Of a DNA stretch of 37,483 nucleotides, positions 25,951 to 33,371 are shown piece after piece. The notes below the pieces were generated by a model. It was given only the letters and a program-made list of their open reading frames with translations. It searched no databases and was not told where the DNA came from. A program made the position numbers and the translations under genes. The DNA comes from Deltaproteobacteria bacterium (lineage in GTDB: Bacteria; Desulfobacterota; Desulfuromonadia; Desulfuromonadales; Geopsychrobacteraceae), in assembly GCA_024279255.1 (NCBI GenBank), contig JAJRRT010000042.1, positions 1 through 37,483 on the forward strand, given 5' to 3'. The first letter of the stretch is position 1. The number at the start of each line of letters is the position of its first letter.

Positions 25951-26778
25951 CTATTTAAGCTTGATCCCGGTCTGCAATAACTCAATTTTATTCTGTTTAT
26001 AAAGACTGCCCAACGCCTTCTTAAACTGTTTTTTGCTCAATCCCAGTAACCGCCTGATCTCTTCAGGTGAGCTGCTGTCGTTCAGCGCTAAAAAGCCACT
26101 CCCGGCAAGTGCCTGTAAAATTTTATCCCGACCGATATCGGCACCGGCTTTCCCCCCAGGGTTAAGACTGAGATCGACCTTACCGTCATCACGCAGACGT
26201 GAGACAAAGCCTACCAGGGTCTGGCCAATCTGCGCGTCGATCGGGTCATCGGCATAGAGCAACCCTTCGTAGCGGTTATTGATAATCATTTTGACACCTA
26301 AATCAGTGGTTCGCCAAACCATGAGATCGACCTGTTGACCAAACTTCAAATCCGGCGAGGCCTCCAGAAAATCGGTGATACGGCAAGAGCCACAGAGATT
26401 GTCATCCTCATCAAGTTCAATCCGCACCAGGGTTCTCTCCCCATGCTTGGGACGAAAAGGGATATCCTCAATCGCTACCGGTAGTTCGAACCCTCGTCCC
26501 AACTCGAACAGAACCCCTTCGGGTTCTATCTTTCTAACCCGTAATGCTGCAAATTCTCCTGCTGAAGCCAACGGCAGTTTCAGGGTCGCCTGGAGATCAC
26601 CATCCTGATCCCGGTAAATAAAGACCCGCAACAAATCACCAACCGAAACATCCGATGTCAGCTCCTGTTTAGGGAGCAATAGACGCTCACTGCCTGCGTC
26701 AAGCCAAGCTCCCTGACGATCTAGATCGACAACGGGGAACTCATTAATTCTTCCTATTTCGAGCGTTTGCTGTTTCAT
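25951..26778 (-). CDS. CvfB-like S1 RNA-binding protein
   Basis: This 275-residue protein consists of tandem S1/OB-type domains followed by a small winged-helix C-terminus, the layout of the CvfB/YitL family (conserved virulence factor B). S1-like stretches are LEIGRINEFPVVDLDRQGAWLD at the start, GVKMIINNRYEGLLYADD in the middle and VGFVSRLRDDGKVDLSL. The last 60 residues (SSSPEEIRRLLGLSKKQFKKALGSLYKQNKI) form the helix-turn-helix part. Family members bind RNA and affect gene expression, but the role here is unknown. The start ATG 26778 has AGGA upstream. It is divergent from the CheY-like gene. Confidence 0.88.
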   Translation of the reverse strand: MKQQTLEIGRINEFPVVDLDRQGAWLDAGSERLLLPKQELTSDVSVGDLLRVFIYRDQDGDLQATLKLPLASAGEFAALRVRKIEPEGVLFELGRGFELPVAIEDIPFRPKHGERTLVRIELDEDDNLCGSCRITDFLEASPDLKFGQQVDLMVWRTTDLGVKMIINNRYEGLLYADDPIDAQIGQTLVGFVSRLRDDGKVDLSLNPGGKAGADIGRDKILQALAGSGFLALNDSSSPEEIRRLLGLSKKQFKKALGSLYKQNKIELLQTGIKLK

Positions 26779-26879
26779 ATTGGTCCTGTCCTTCTTCTGG
26801 TAATAGCGAAAATTCTGCTTGTATTCCCTACCCGCTGCACGTACGTTTAAAAAATAATATCTTACAGGTGGGGGTAAAG

Positions 26880-27245
26880 ATGAAAAAACATATCGTTGTG
26901 ATAGATGATGACAACCTCATTCTCACAATGGCCAAGGATTTTCTACAGGCAGCGGGGTTTCAGGTCTCAACCTCAGATAACGGCCTCTTTTCCAATCATA
27001 TCATTTATAGCAGCAGCCCACCCGACCTGATCATCATCGACCTTATGATGCCGCTGATGAACGGAGATCGCAAGATTAAAACCCTGAAAAGCAAAGATCG
27101 CAGCCGAAATATCCCCGTGTTGCTTATGTCCTCGAAAATATCCGACGAACTTCGGCAACTGGCCAACGCTGCGGGTGCTGATGGTATTATCACCAAACCC
27201 TTCACATCCTTTGGACTCGTCCAGACCGTTCGCAATTACCTTTAA
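26880..27245 (+). CDS. Single-domain CheY-like response regulator
   Basis: This 121-residue stand-alone receiver has the acidic pair in VVIDDD (residues 6-11), phospho-acceptor D54 in LIIIDLMMPLMNGD, the switch serine in VLLMSSK and K106 in IITKPF. There is no output domain, so it must act by protein contact or as a phosphate relay. The frame begins at GTG 26868, but ATG 26880 is preferred, with a GGTGGGGG ribosome-binding site just upstream. The selenoprotein gene begins 53 bases after the stop on the same strand and might be co-transcribed. No kinase is adjacent. Confidence 0.88.
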   Translation: MKKHIVVIDDDNLILTMAKDFLQAAGFQVSTSDNGLFSNHIIYSSSPPDLIIIDLMMPLMNGDRKIKTLKSKDRSRNIPVLLMSSKISDELRQLANAAGADGIITKPFTSFGLVQTVRNYL

Positions 27246-27298
27246 AGTCGATATACTTGGGTGAGCCCTTCGAACCCAAGACGAAAAGAGGACAAGTT

Positions 27299-27949
27299 AT
27301 GAGCTTAAATGCCCTGCTCTCGGCCATGAGCCGAGATTTTGCCGCCAACGCAGATCCCGACATTCTGACGGTCATGAAGAATTCCCGCCAGAACCTTGTA
27401 GATTCTGGCGTCCACAAAGAGGCTCTGGGTTATGGCGAGAAGATGAATAATTTTGTGCTTCTTGATTCTTCGGATACCGAATTCTCAAGCCATGACGCCT
27501 TGAAAAAAGGGCCTCTGCTGCTGAACTGGTATCGAGGAATCTGGTGACCTTACTGCAACGCGGAGCTGGAAGCTCTGCAAAAAGTTCTACCTGAAATTGA
27601 AAAAACCGGCACCACCATGGTCGCGATCTCGCCGATGCAACAAAAGTATACAGGCAATCTGATGCGAAACCTCGGTCTGAGTTTTCCACTACTCCTTGAC
27701 CCGGACAATCTTCTCGCCAAGCAGTTCCGCATGGTCTACAAGCTACCCGACTCACTCAAAGCGGTCTACCAAGGATTAGGCATAGATCTGGAGCGTTTCA
27801 ATGGAAATGATAGTTGGGAGTTGCCGCTTCCTGGACGTTTTGTGATCGATCGCGATGGGACTGTAATCGATGCCTCACTCCACCCGGATCATACGAAGAG
27901 ACCTGAGCCGGAGGAGACCTTGGAGATACTTAAAAAACTTACCGCCTGA
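27299..27949 (+). CDS. Peroxiredoxin-like selenoprotein (UGA = Sec83)
   Basis: An AhpC/TSA (PRX-like) thiol-redox protein of 216 residues if TGA 27545-27547 is read as selenocysteine. The frame runs GPLLLNWYRGIW, UGA, then PYCNAELEAL. The family has RGxWCPYCNxEL here, so UGA exactly replaces the first, peroxidatic cysteine of CPYC, giving U83-P-Y-C86. The same frame continues without interruption for 133 codons with family features (FPLLLDPDNLLAKQFRM, GRFVIDRDGTVIDASLHPD). A hairpin lies directly downstream of the UGA. The start ATG 27299 follows GAGGA at about 6 bases. It probably reduces peroxides or disulfides. Routine annotation would truncate it or split it into two fragments. The alternative, a nonsense mutation, is much less likely. 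Confidence 0.9.
27560..27578 (+). promoter_or_regulatory. bSECIS-like hairpin after the in-frame UGA
   Basis: GCGGAGCT pairs with AGCTCTGC (8 bp with one G-U) around a GGA apical loop at 27568-27570. The loop lies 21-23 bases after the UGA, within the distance window for bacterial SECIS elements, and starts with guanines as these loops typically do. SelB binding is inferred. Confidence 0.7.
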
Positions 27950-27968
27950 ACAAAAGCGCCTCAAAAAT

Positions 27969-28013
27969 AACAAAGGGCAACTCTTGAATGAAATCAAGAA
28001 GTTGCCTTTTGTT
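27969..28013. terminator. Bidirectional terminator after the selenoprotein gene
   Basis: An imperfect stem (left AACAAAGGGCAACTCTTGA, right TCAAGAAGTTGCCTTTTGTT) encloses a 6-base loop, with A-rich left and T-rich right flanks. It separates the convergent selenoprotein and persulfide reductase genes. Confidence 0.8.
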
Positions 28014-28112
28014 ATTATACTTGCGAGCTCACAATTTCAAACAACCGACATGACTCTCTTCTGATAAAGGACGAAACGTATCAGCAGACTTCAACCAAAG
28101 TCGGATGAATCA

Positions 28113-29813
28113 TCAAGCCTCCTCTTGCCGGGTACCGCTCTCCAACTCGTAGGGCCAGGCAACAACGCCACCCTCAAGATAGCGTACTTTCTTGAATCCC
28201 GCCGCCAGCAGAATTCGTGCGGCCTCATAACCGCGCAGACTCAACTTGCAAAATGGGACAATTTCTAAATCAATAGGGAGCTCTTTTAATCGTTCGCGCA
28301 ACTGCCCCAACGGAATCAGAGTTGCACCTGGGATACGCACCAACTCTGCCTCGACTGGAGAACGGACATCGAGCAGTAGCATTGGTTGAGACTCCTGACG
28401 ACGCTGCTGAAATTCGAAAGGAGTGTAGCTGCTCGCCAACTCATCCAATTTATTGCGCAAGGCATTTGCTGCTTGATGCAAGGGGTCCATCGCAGTCGCG
28501 AAAGGTGGTGCGTACGCCAGATCAAGCCGTGCCAGATCGTCGATTGTCCCTTTTAAACTCAACAGTGAGACAATGACATTGATCCGCCCGGAGATCTCTC
28601 CAGGGCCAGCCATCTGCGCACCCAGCAACTGGCGACTGTTACGATCTACAATCAGACGGATAACGACCGGCTTAACACCCGGATACGAATGGACTCGATC
28701 AGGACCAGAAATCAGAATCGATTCTGGATCGTAACCGGCTGCCTGTGCGGCATTGACAGAAAGGCCCGTCCGCGCAAGGCTTTGGTCAAAAAGTTTGACT
28801 ATCAGAGTTCCAAGAACGCCAGGAAAAAGATCGGTTGCACCGCCAAGCTGATCTGCCAGAACTCGCCCTTGCCGGTTGGCCGTCGAACCGAGTGGCAGAT
28901 GGAGCTGTTCTCCCGTTTGCATCTGCACCACCTCGACGCAGTCCCCAGCGGCAAAAATCAGCGGGTCACTGGTCCGCATCTGCTGATCGCCAAGAATCCC
29001 GCCAGTCTCTCCGATCTGCAAACCGGCTGCGGCAGCCAATTCAGTTTCGGGACGAACCCCGATAGCCATAATCACCAGATCAGCGGAATAACCGCCGCTC
29101 TTGGTTACAGCACGACAAACACGTCCAGCCTCTCCCTCAAGCCTTACAAGTCCTTCATTGAGGCACAGGTTCACTCCATGCTTACTCAACTCCCGCGCCG
29201 CCAAACTCGCAAATTCGGTATCAACAACACCGCCCAGAACCTGCTCTTGCAGCTCTAAAAGAGTCACGCTAAGGCCTCGCGCGACCAGCGCTTCAGCCAT
29301 CTCAAGCCCGATCAACCCGGCCCCGACAATAACCGCATGCTCGGCATTGATAGCAAACTGGTCGATCTTCTCAGCATCCTCCATAGTCTTGAGCGCTAAA
29401 ACCCCGCTCAATTCCATCCCAGGAATTGCGGGCATGATCGGCTGGCAACCGGTCGCCAAAACAAGCTTATCGTAAAGTAGATATTCAGTATTTTGGCTTT
29501 CATGACATCGAACCAGAACTCTCTGCTGCTGACGGTCTATCTCGACCGCCTCACAGCCACTTAGCACCTCAATCCCTTTGACTCGCTCAAAGAAAGCTTC
29601 ATCGCGCGTCACGCCAGTTGGTGTTTGACGCACTTCATCCAAATCATCGAACAGTCCCTCTACAAAATATGGAAGTGCGCAAGCACCGTAGGAAAATCGC
29701 TGACTTCGCTCGACCACAACAATTTCAGACGTACTATCGAGGCGGCGCAGACGGGAGGCCGTTTTCATGCCAGCAGCAACTCCACCGATAATCAGAATCC
29801 GTTTCTTTTGCAT
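28113..29813 (-). CDS. CoA-disulfide/persulfide reductase with rhodanese domain
   Basis: This 566-residue FAD/NAD(P)H pyridine-nucleotide disulfide oxidoreductase of the CoADR-RHD (Npsr) type has the N-terminal FAD motif IIGGVAAGMKTASRLRR. The single active-site cysteine is C45 in SYGACALPYFVEG. The NAD motif is VIVGAGLIGLEMAEAL, and the FAD-closing motif is IFAAGDCVEV. A C-terminal rhodanese domain carries the CX4R loop CKLSLRG (C522). Such fusions reduce CoA-persulfide, polysulfide or CoA-disulfide with NADH and release sulfide. The start ATG 29813 has AGGAGA 6 bases upstream; the frame open to 29846 lacks such a site. Its promoter abuts an 18-bp palindrome shared with the divergent DUF1847 gene. 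Confidence 0.9.
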   Translation of the reverse strand: MQKKRILIIGGVAAGMKTASRLRRLDSTSEIVVVERSQRFSYGACALPYFVEGLFDDLDEVRQTPTGVTRDEAFFERVKGIEVLSGCEAVEIDRQQQRVLVRCHESQNTEYLLYDKLVLATGCQPIMPAIPGMELSGVLALKTMEDAEKIDQFAINAEHAVIVGAGLIGLEMAEALVARGLSVTLLELQEQVLGGVVDTEFASLAARELSKHGVNLCLNEGLVRLEGEAGRVCRAVTKSGGYSADLVIMAIGVRPETELAAAAGLQIGETGGILGDQQMRTSDPLIFAAGDCVEVVQMQTGEQLHLPLGSTANRQGRVLADQLGGATDLFPGVLGTLIVKLFDQSLARTGLSVNAAQAAGYDPESILISGPDRVHSYPGVKPVVIRLIVDRNSRQLLGAQMAGPGEISGRINVIVSLLSLKGTIDDLARLDLAYAPPFATAMDPLHQAANALRNKLDELASSYTPFEFQQRRQESQPMLLLDVRSPVEAELVRIPGATLIPLGQLRERLKELPIDLEIVPFCKLSLRGYEAARILLAAGFKKVRYLEGGVVAWPYELESGTRQEEA

Positions 29814-29883
29814 CGATTTTCTCCTGTAGATTTTGTATAAGGCCAAAAGCCAACTTCGAACTCACTTTATTTATTTAAACCAC

Positions 29884-29913
29884 AGGCTAAGATAGCCACA
29901 AACTAGCTGTCAA
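29884..29913 (-). promoter_or_regulatory. Promoter of the persulfide reductase gene
   Basis: Read on the minus strand: -35 TTGACA (29908-29913), an 18-base spacer and -10 TAGCCT (29884-29889). The palindrome at 29923-29940 lies 10 bases upstream of the -35 element. Confidence 0.6.
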
Positions 29914-29922
29914 TAGATATAT

Positions 29923-29940
29923 ATTAATATGCATATTAAT
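29923..29940. promoter_or_regulatory. 18-bp perfect palindrome, candidate shared operator
   Basis: ATTAATATGCATATTAAT is perfectly symmetric and sits in the spacer between two divergent genes, next to the -35 element of one. AT-rich dyads of this kind are typical of ArsR/SmtB-type or related redox/metal regulators; which regulator binds is unknown. Confidence 0.6.
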
Positions 29941-30005
29941 GATGGTGCTGGACAGCTTTTTATCGGACTGATACCCTGCTAAAAAAACCAGAATGGAGGT
30001 CGACG

Positions 30006-30731
30006 ATGGCAGACAAAAGCAGTGTACCGTCCTGTACCAAATGTAGCCCCCTGTGGCAAAAGCAGGGGACAACAAATTGTTGGAGTGAACCAGGCCAGGG
30101 ACCAGACCAGCCACCACATTGCCCAGCGGCCATCAGCCCTGACACCATCAAAGAAACCTTCGCCCGGTATGAAGGTGAAGATGAAGACGCAAAGCTTGCG
30201 CGGGTTGCTGCTCAGGTTGAAGGTTTGTGTTACCAGCCGGTTCCGGGAAGCGATGCAGTCAACGCACGCTGGACACGCGTCGAAGACACCATTGCACTCG
30301 CCAAACTCATGGGGTATCAGAAGATAGGAATTGCAACCTGTATTGGACTACTGGATGAAAGTTCACGCCTTGCGGACATTCTTGGCGCTCAGGGTCTGGA
30401 TCCTGTTTCGGTCTGTTGCAAAGCGGGCAGCATCGATAAGCTCGCCTTAGGCCTCAAAGAAACAGAGAAGGTCCGGCCCGGCACATTCGAACCGGCCTGT
30501 AACCCGATTGCTCAAGCTGAAGTATTGAACCAACAACAAACCGACATGAACCTGATCGTGGGCTTGTGCGTTGGACACGATATGCTGTTTTCAAAACACT
30601 CCAAGGCACCGGTTTCAACGATTATCGTCAAAGATCGTGTCACTGGGCATAACCCGATAGCAGTTCTTTATGGACAAAACTTCTACTACAAACGTCTGCA
30701 AAAGCAGCAGGTTATACCGAACGTCGAATAA
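30006..30731 (+). CDS. DUF1847 cysteine-rich metal-binding protein
   Basis: This 241-residue protein matches my recollection of DUF1847. An N-terminal cysteine cluster (C10, C13, C25, C39 in CTKCSPLW, TNCWS and HCP) is followed by a core with GYQKIGIATCIGLLDES, SVCCKAGSIDK, ACNPIAQAEVLN and LIVGLCVGHDMLFSKHSKAPV. Ten cysteines overall suggest binding of a metal or Fe-S cluster. Members are annotated only as metal-binding. The start ATG 30006 has TGGAGG at 7-base spacing. It is divergent from the persulfide reductase, so both may respond to sulfur or metal stress. Confidence 0.8.
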   Translation: MADKSSVPSCTKCSPLWQKQGTTNCWSEPGQGPDQPPHCPAAISPDTIKETFARYEGEDEDAKLARVAAQVEGLCYQPVPGSDAVNARWTRVEDTIALAKLMGYQKIGIATCIGLLDESSRLADILGAQGLDPVSVCCKAGSIDKLALGLKETEKVRPGTFEPACNPIAQAEVLNQQQTDMNLIVGLCVGHDMLFSKHSKAPVSTIIVKDRVTGHNPIAVLYGQNFYYKRLQKQQVIPNVE

Positions 30732-30833
30732 AGCTATCAACAAGAAATACAACGGTGCAGATACCACGGCACACCAAGAGCCTTTTTCGGGGAACCTGAA
30801 CCCATTTGCCGCGTATATTTATGTGGAATATTC

Positions 30834-30863
30834 TTGACACAACTAATCAACTTTACCTATAGT
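30834..30863 (+). promoter_or_regulatory. Promoter of the Rrf2 regulator gene
   Basis: -35 TTGACA (30834-30839), an 18-base spacer and -10 TATAGT (30858-30863), 33 bases before the start codon. Rrf2 proteins often repress their own promoter. Confidence 0.75.
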
Positions 30864-30895
30864 TTTGTGACAAGAAAATTATGGAGGTATAACCG

Positions 30896-31384
30896 ATGAA
30901 ACTCTCAACCAAAAGCCGTTACGGAGTTCGTGCCATGTTCGACATGGCCTACCACGCAGGCACCCTGCCTGCTCAAATCAAAGACATCTCCCGGCGCCAA
31001 CAAATCTCGCCCCGCTACCTTGAACAAATCTTTCAAGATCTAAAAAAAGCCGGGCTTCTCAACAGCCGGCGAGGTCCTCAGGGTGGCTACAGCCTCTCAC
31101 GACCAGCCGACGAAATCACGGTTAAGGACATTGTCCTGGCCGCTGAAGGTGAACTGGAGTTAGTGAATTGCGTTAAAGGCCTACGTAAAACGAAAGACAC
31201 CACAGAAGATGCGGGCGAAGCCTGTCAGTTTGACAATCGTTGCGTCACCCAACATATCTGGAGTGATGCCAGCAAAATTCTCGGGGACTATTTTTCGAGC
31301 CTGTCATTGAAAACGCTTTGTGATCAAGCCAAGGAACTGGGGCTCGAAAAAGAGTTGGATCACCGCTTCATGTACTTCATCTGA
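30896..31384 (+). CDS. Rrf2-family regulator (IscR/CymR-like)
   Basis: This 162-residue winged-helix regulator of the Rrf2 family has the canonical N-terminus MKLSTKSRYGVRAMFDMAYH and the recognition region ISRRQQISPRYLEQIFQDLKKAGLLNSRRGPQGGYSL. Three cysteines in the sensor part, C92, C110 and C116, correspond to the [2Fe-2S] ligands of IscR (C92, C98, C104), with about 12 extra residues inserted after the first. Fe-S sensing is therefore possible but unproven. CymR-type members instead sense cysteine supply. The start ATG 30896 has TGGAGG. Persulfide-handling and sulfur-transfer genes flank it, hinting at a sulfur or Fe-S regulon. Confidence 0.9.
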   Translation: MKLSTKSRYGVRAMFDMAYHAGTLPAQIKDISRRQQISPRYLEQIFQDLKKAGLLNSRRGPQGGYSLSRPADEITVKDIVLAAEGELELVNCVKGLRKTKDTTEDAGEACQFDNRCVTQHIWSDASKILGDYFSSLSLKTLCDQAKELGLEKELDHRFMYFI

Positions 31385-31446
31385 CGTATCTGCGTGTTTT
31401 TAAATGGAACCCTGAACAGATCATTATATAGAAGTGGGTTAAATGC

Positions 31447-32265
31447 ATGTCTCTGAATGCAAAAATGGTCAAACTTCAGTCGCTGTTACGTGAAATTGAA
31501 CAGGCTGTGGTTGCCTTTTCCGGTGGGGTCGATTCAACCTTCTTGCTCAAGGTAGCCAGTGACTGCCTCGGTGCGAGAAATGTTATCGCTCTGACCGCAA
31601 CCTCACCGACCTACCCCGACTTCGAATTTCAACAAGCCTGTGAACTCGCTCAGGAAATCGGCGTTGAACAGATCGTAATCGAAAGCAATGAGCTTGAGAT
31701 TCCCGGTTTTGCCGACAACCCACCCCGCCGTTGTTATCACTGCAAATACGAGTTATTCAGTCTCTGCCTTGAACAGGCCAAAATGCGCGGCTTTGCAACG
31801 GTTCTTGATGGCTCAAACCTGGACGACCTGGGTGATTATCGCCCCGGTCGCGACGCGGTTAATGAATTACAGGTCCGCTCCCCTCTGCTCGAAGCAGGGC
31901 TTGGCAAAGAGGATATCCGCGCATTGAGCCGAGAGCTCGGGCTCAGGACCTGGGACAAACAAGCCTTTGCCTGTCTCTCCTCACGCTTCCCCTACGGAAC
32001 CAAAATCACCATCGAGCGCTTGCGTCAAATAGACAGCTGTGAGACATTTCTGCGTGAAAATGGCTTCAAAAACTACCGTGTGCGTTACCACGATGACATT
32101 GCGCGCATTGAGGTTGCTCCCGATGAGATTCAAAGACTCTCCGACGACCAGTTACGCGACAAACTGGTCGCAGCCTTCAAACAGGCGGGCTTCATCTTTG
32201 TGACTCTTGACCTCCAGGGCTACCGTACCGGCAGTATGAACGCCACCCTCCCCCAAAGCGAGTGA
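31447..32265 (+). CDS. larE: LarE-like sulfur transferase
   Basis: This 272-residue PP-loop ATPase of the LarE family activates the carboxylates of a nicotinate-derived dinucleotide and supplies sulfur for the nickel-pincer cofactor of lactate racemase and related enzymes. The ATP motif is AFSGGVDSTFLLK (25-35). NPPRRCYHCKYELF contains C96 and C99. ACLSSRFPYG contains C176, the position of the sacrificial cysteine of Lactobacillus LarE. larA, larB and larC are not in the window. The start ATG 31447 has only a weak GTGGG upstream. It lies 62 bases after the Rrf2 gene and may be read from the same promoter. Confidence 0.88.
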   Translation: MSLNAKMVKLQSLLREIEQAVVAFSGGVDSTFLLKVASDCLGARNVIALTATSPTYPDFEFQQACELAQEIGVEQIVIESNELEIPGFADNPPRRCYHCKYELFSLCLEQAKMRGFATVLDGSNLDDLGDYRPGRDAVNELQVRSPLLEAGLGKEDIRALSRELGLRTWDKQAFACLSSRFPYGTKITIERLRQIDSCETFLRENGFKNYRVRYHDDIARIEVAPDEIQRLSDDQLRDKLVAAFKQAGFIFVTLDLQGYRTGSMNATLPQSE

Positions 32266-32374
32266 GGGAAGGAAGTAAGCGGTGAAGGGTAAAGCGCAAG
32301 AATAGCCTACTCTTCGCCGAGGTATCACAACTTAAACGCTTTACTCCTCACATTCCAAACCCTCGGGAGGTGTC

Positions 32375-32797
32375 ATGCCGAAGAACAGTGTCTTACTGGC
32401 CGTCTGCTTTGTCGGCGGGATATTTGGCGGTCTCGCCTGCAGTGTCTTTATCTGGATGCTGGGAAACTGGGGGATTACCGCGCTGCTCAACGTACAGATT
32501 GCTCCCGTGTTGACTCCAGACTGGCTCTATCCACGGTTGATCTGGGGTGGAATCTGGGCCATTCCATATTTTCTTAGCGTTAGCGTTCCGCGTGCTCGGC
32601 GCCATTGGGTCCGCAAAGGTCTCTACGCCAGCCTGCTACCAACCATCTATATGCTCTTTGTTGTGTTCCCTTATCACTTGGACAAGGATCAGGCGGGGCT
32701 CGCTCTCGGAATACTGACCCCGGTTGTGGTCCTTGTCACCAATCTGGTTTGGGGCCTGTTTACCGGAATCTTCACCAGACTCTTCTGGGGACGCTGA
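32375..32797 (+). CDS. Small integral membrane protein
   Basis: This 140-residue protein has about four hydrophobic segments (residues 5-30, 50-70, 82-102 and 108-135) and few charged residues. The start ATG 32375 has GGGAGG at a good distance. Its TGA overlaps the nuclease ATG (TGATG), so the two are translationally coupled. I do not recognise a family; a channel, anchor or export-helper role is possible but unsupported. Confidence 0.75.
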   Translation: MPKNSVLLAVCFVGGIFGGLACSVFIWMLGNWGITALLNVQIAPVLTPDWLYPRLIWGGIWAIPYFLSVSVPRARRHWVRKGLYASLLPTIYMLFVVFPYHLDKDQAGLALGILTPVVVLVTNLVWGLFTGIFTRLFWGR

Positions 32798-33285
32798 TGG
32801 TTGTCAGACTCTTCCCTTTGCTGCTTTTTCTACTCTTCAGCAGCAGTGCTTTTGCAGAATCTCGAAGCGGCAATGTCAGTTGGATTTACGATGGAGATAC
32901 AATCAAGGTAGATGGCATCGGGAAGGTTCGGCTGATCGGCATCGATGCTCCTGAAAAAGAAGCTTCTCCACGCGATGATTATTATCAACGCCATGACCAG
33001 ATCGACCCCGCCACCCTCCGTAAAATTGCTCAACAAGCTTTCAATTTCAATATTGAAACGGTCAAGAACCGTAGAGTCAAGCTTGAGTTTGATCACGAAA
33101 AGACCGATAGATACGGACGCACTCTTGCTTATGTCATCCTCCCCAACGGACACACACTGAATCAACTTCTTCTCGAAAAAGGATTCGCTGCCGTCTATCG
33201 ACGTTTCGATTTCCAGCGCAAGCATGATTTTTTGCTGGCAGAAAAATCTGCCCGTGACCGGCAACAGGGGTTGTGGCATAAATAG
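32797..33285 (+). CDS. Secreted thermonuclease-like nuclease (SNase family)
   Basis: This 162-residue protein has an N-terminal signal peptide (MVVRLFPLLLFLLFSSSAFA) and a staphylococcal nuclease domain. It shows the YDGDTIKV motif, the KVRLIGIDAPE loop, a KTDRYGRTLAYV segment and the C-terminal LLLEKGFAAVYRR helix. The arginine and acidic positions expected for Ca2+-dependent cleavage are present in these motifs. It should degrade DNA or RNA in the periplasm or outside the cell. ATG 32797 overlaps the stop of the membrane protein (TGATG). The longer frame from 32605 lacks the signal peptide at its start and overlaps the upstream gene, so it is rejected. Confidence 0.9.
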   Translation: MVVRLFPLLLFLLFSSSAFAESRSGNVSWIYDGDTIKVDGIGKVRLIGIDAPEKEASPRDDYYQRHDQIDPATLRKIAQQAFNFNIETVKNRRVKLEFDHEKTDRYGRTLAYVILPNGHTLNQLLLEKGFAAVYRRFDFQRKHDFLLAEKSARDRQQGLWHK

Positions 33286-33371
33286 ACGTTGGCCGACAAT
33301 TTTGAGCTAAAGTCAAAAAAGCAACGCATCTTTTCCTGACACATAAATTCATAAAACAAGAGGTAGGTATT

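Noticed and set aside
27545-27547. In-frame stop interpreted as a nonsense mutation or pseudogene
   Set aside because: It falls exactly on the conserved redox cysteine codon, is followed by 133 uninterrupted codons with family features and by a SECIS-like hairpin; no other damage is visible.
32605-32796. Upstream extension of the nuclease frame
   Set aside because: It overlaps the membrane protein gene in another frame; a signal peptide begins exactly at ATG 32797.
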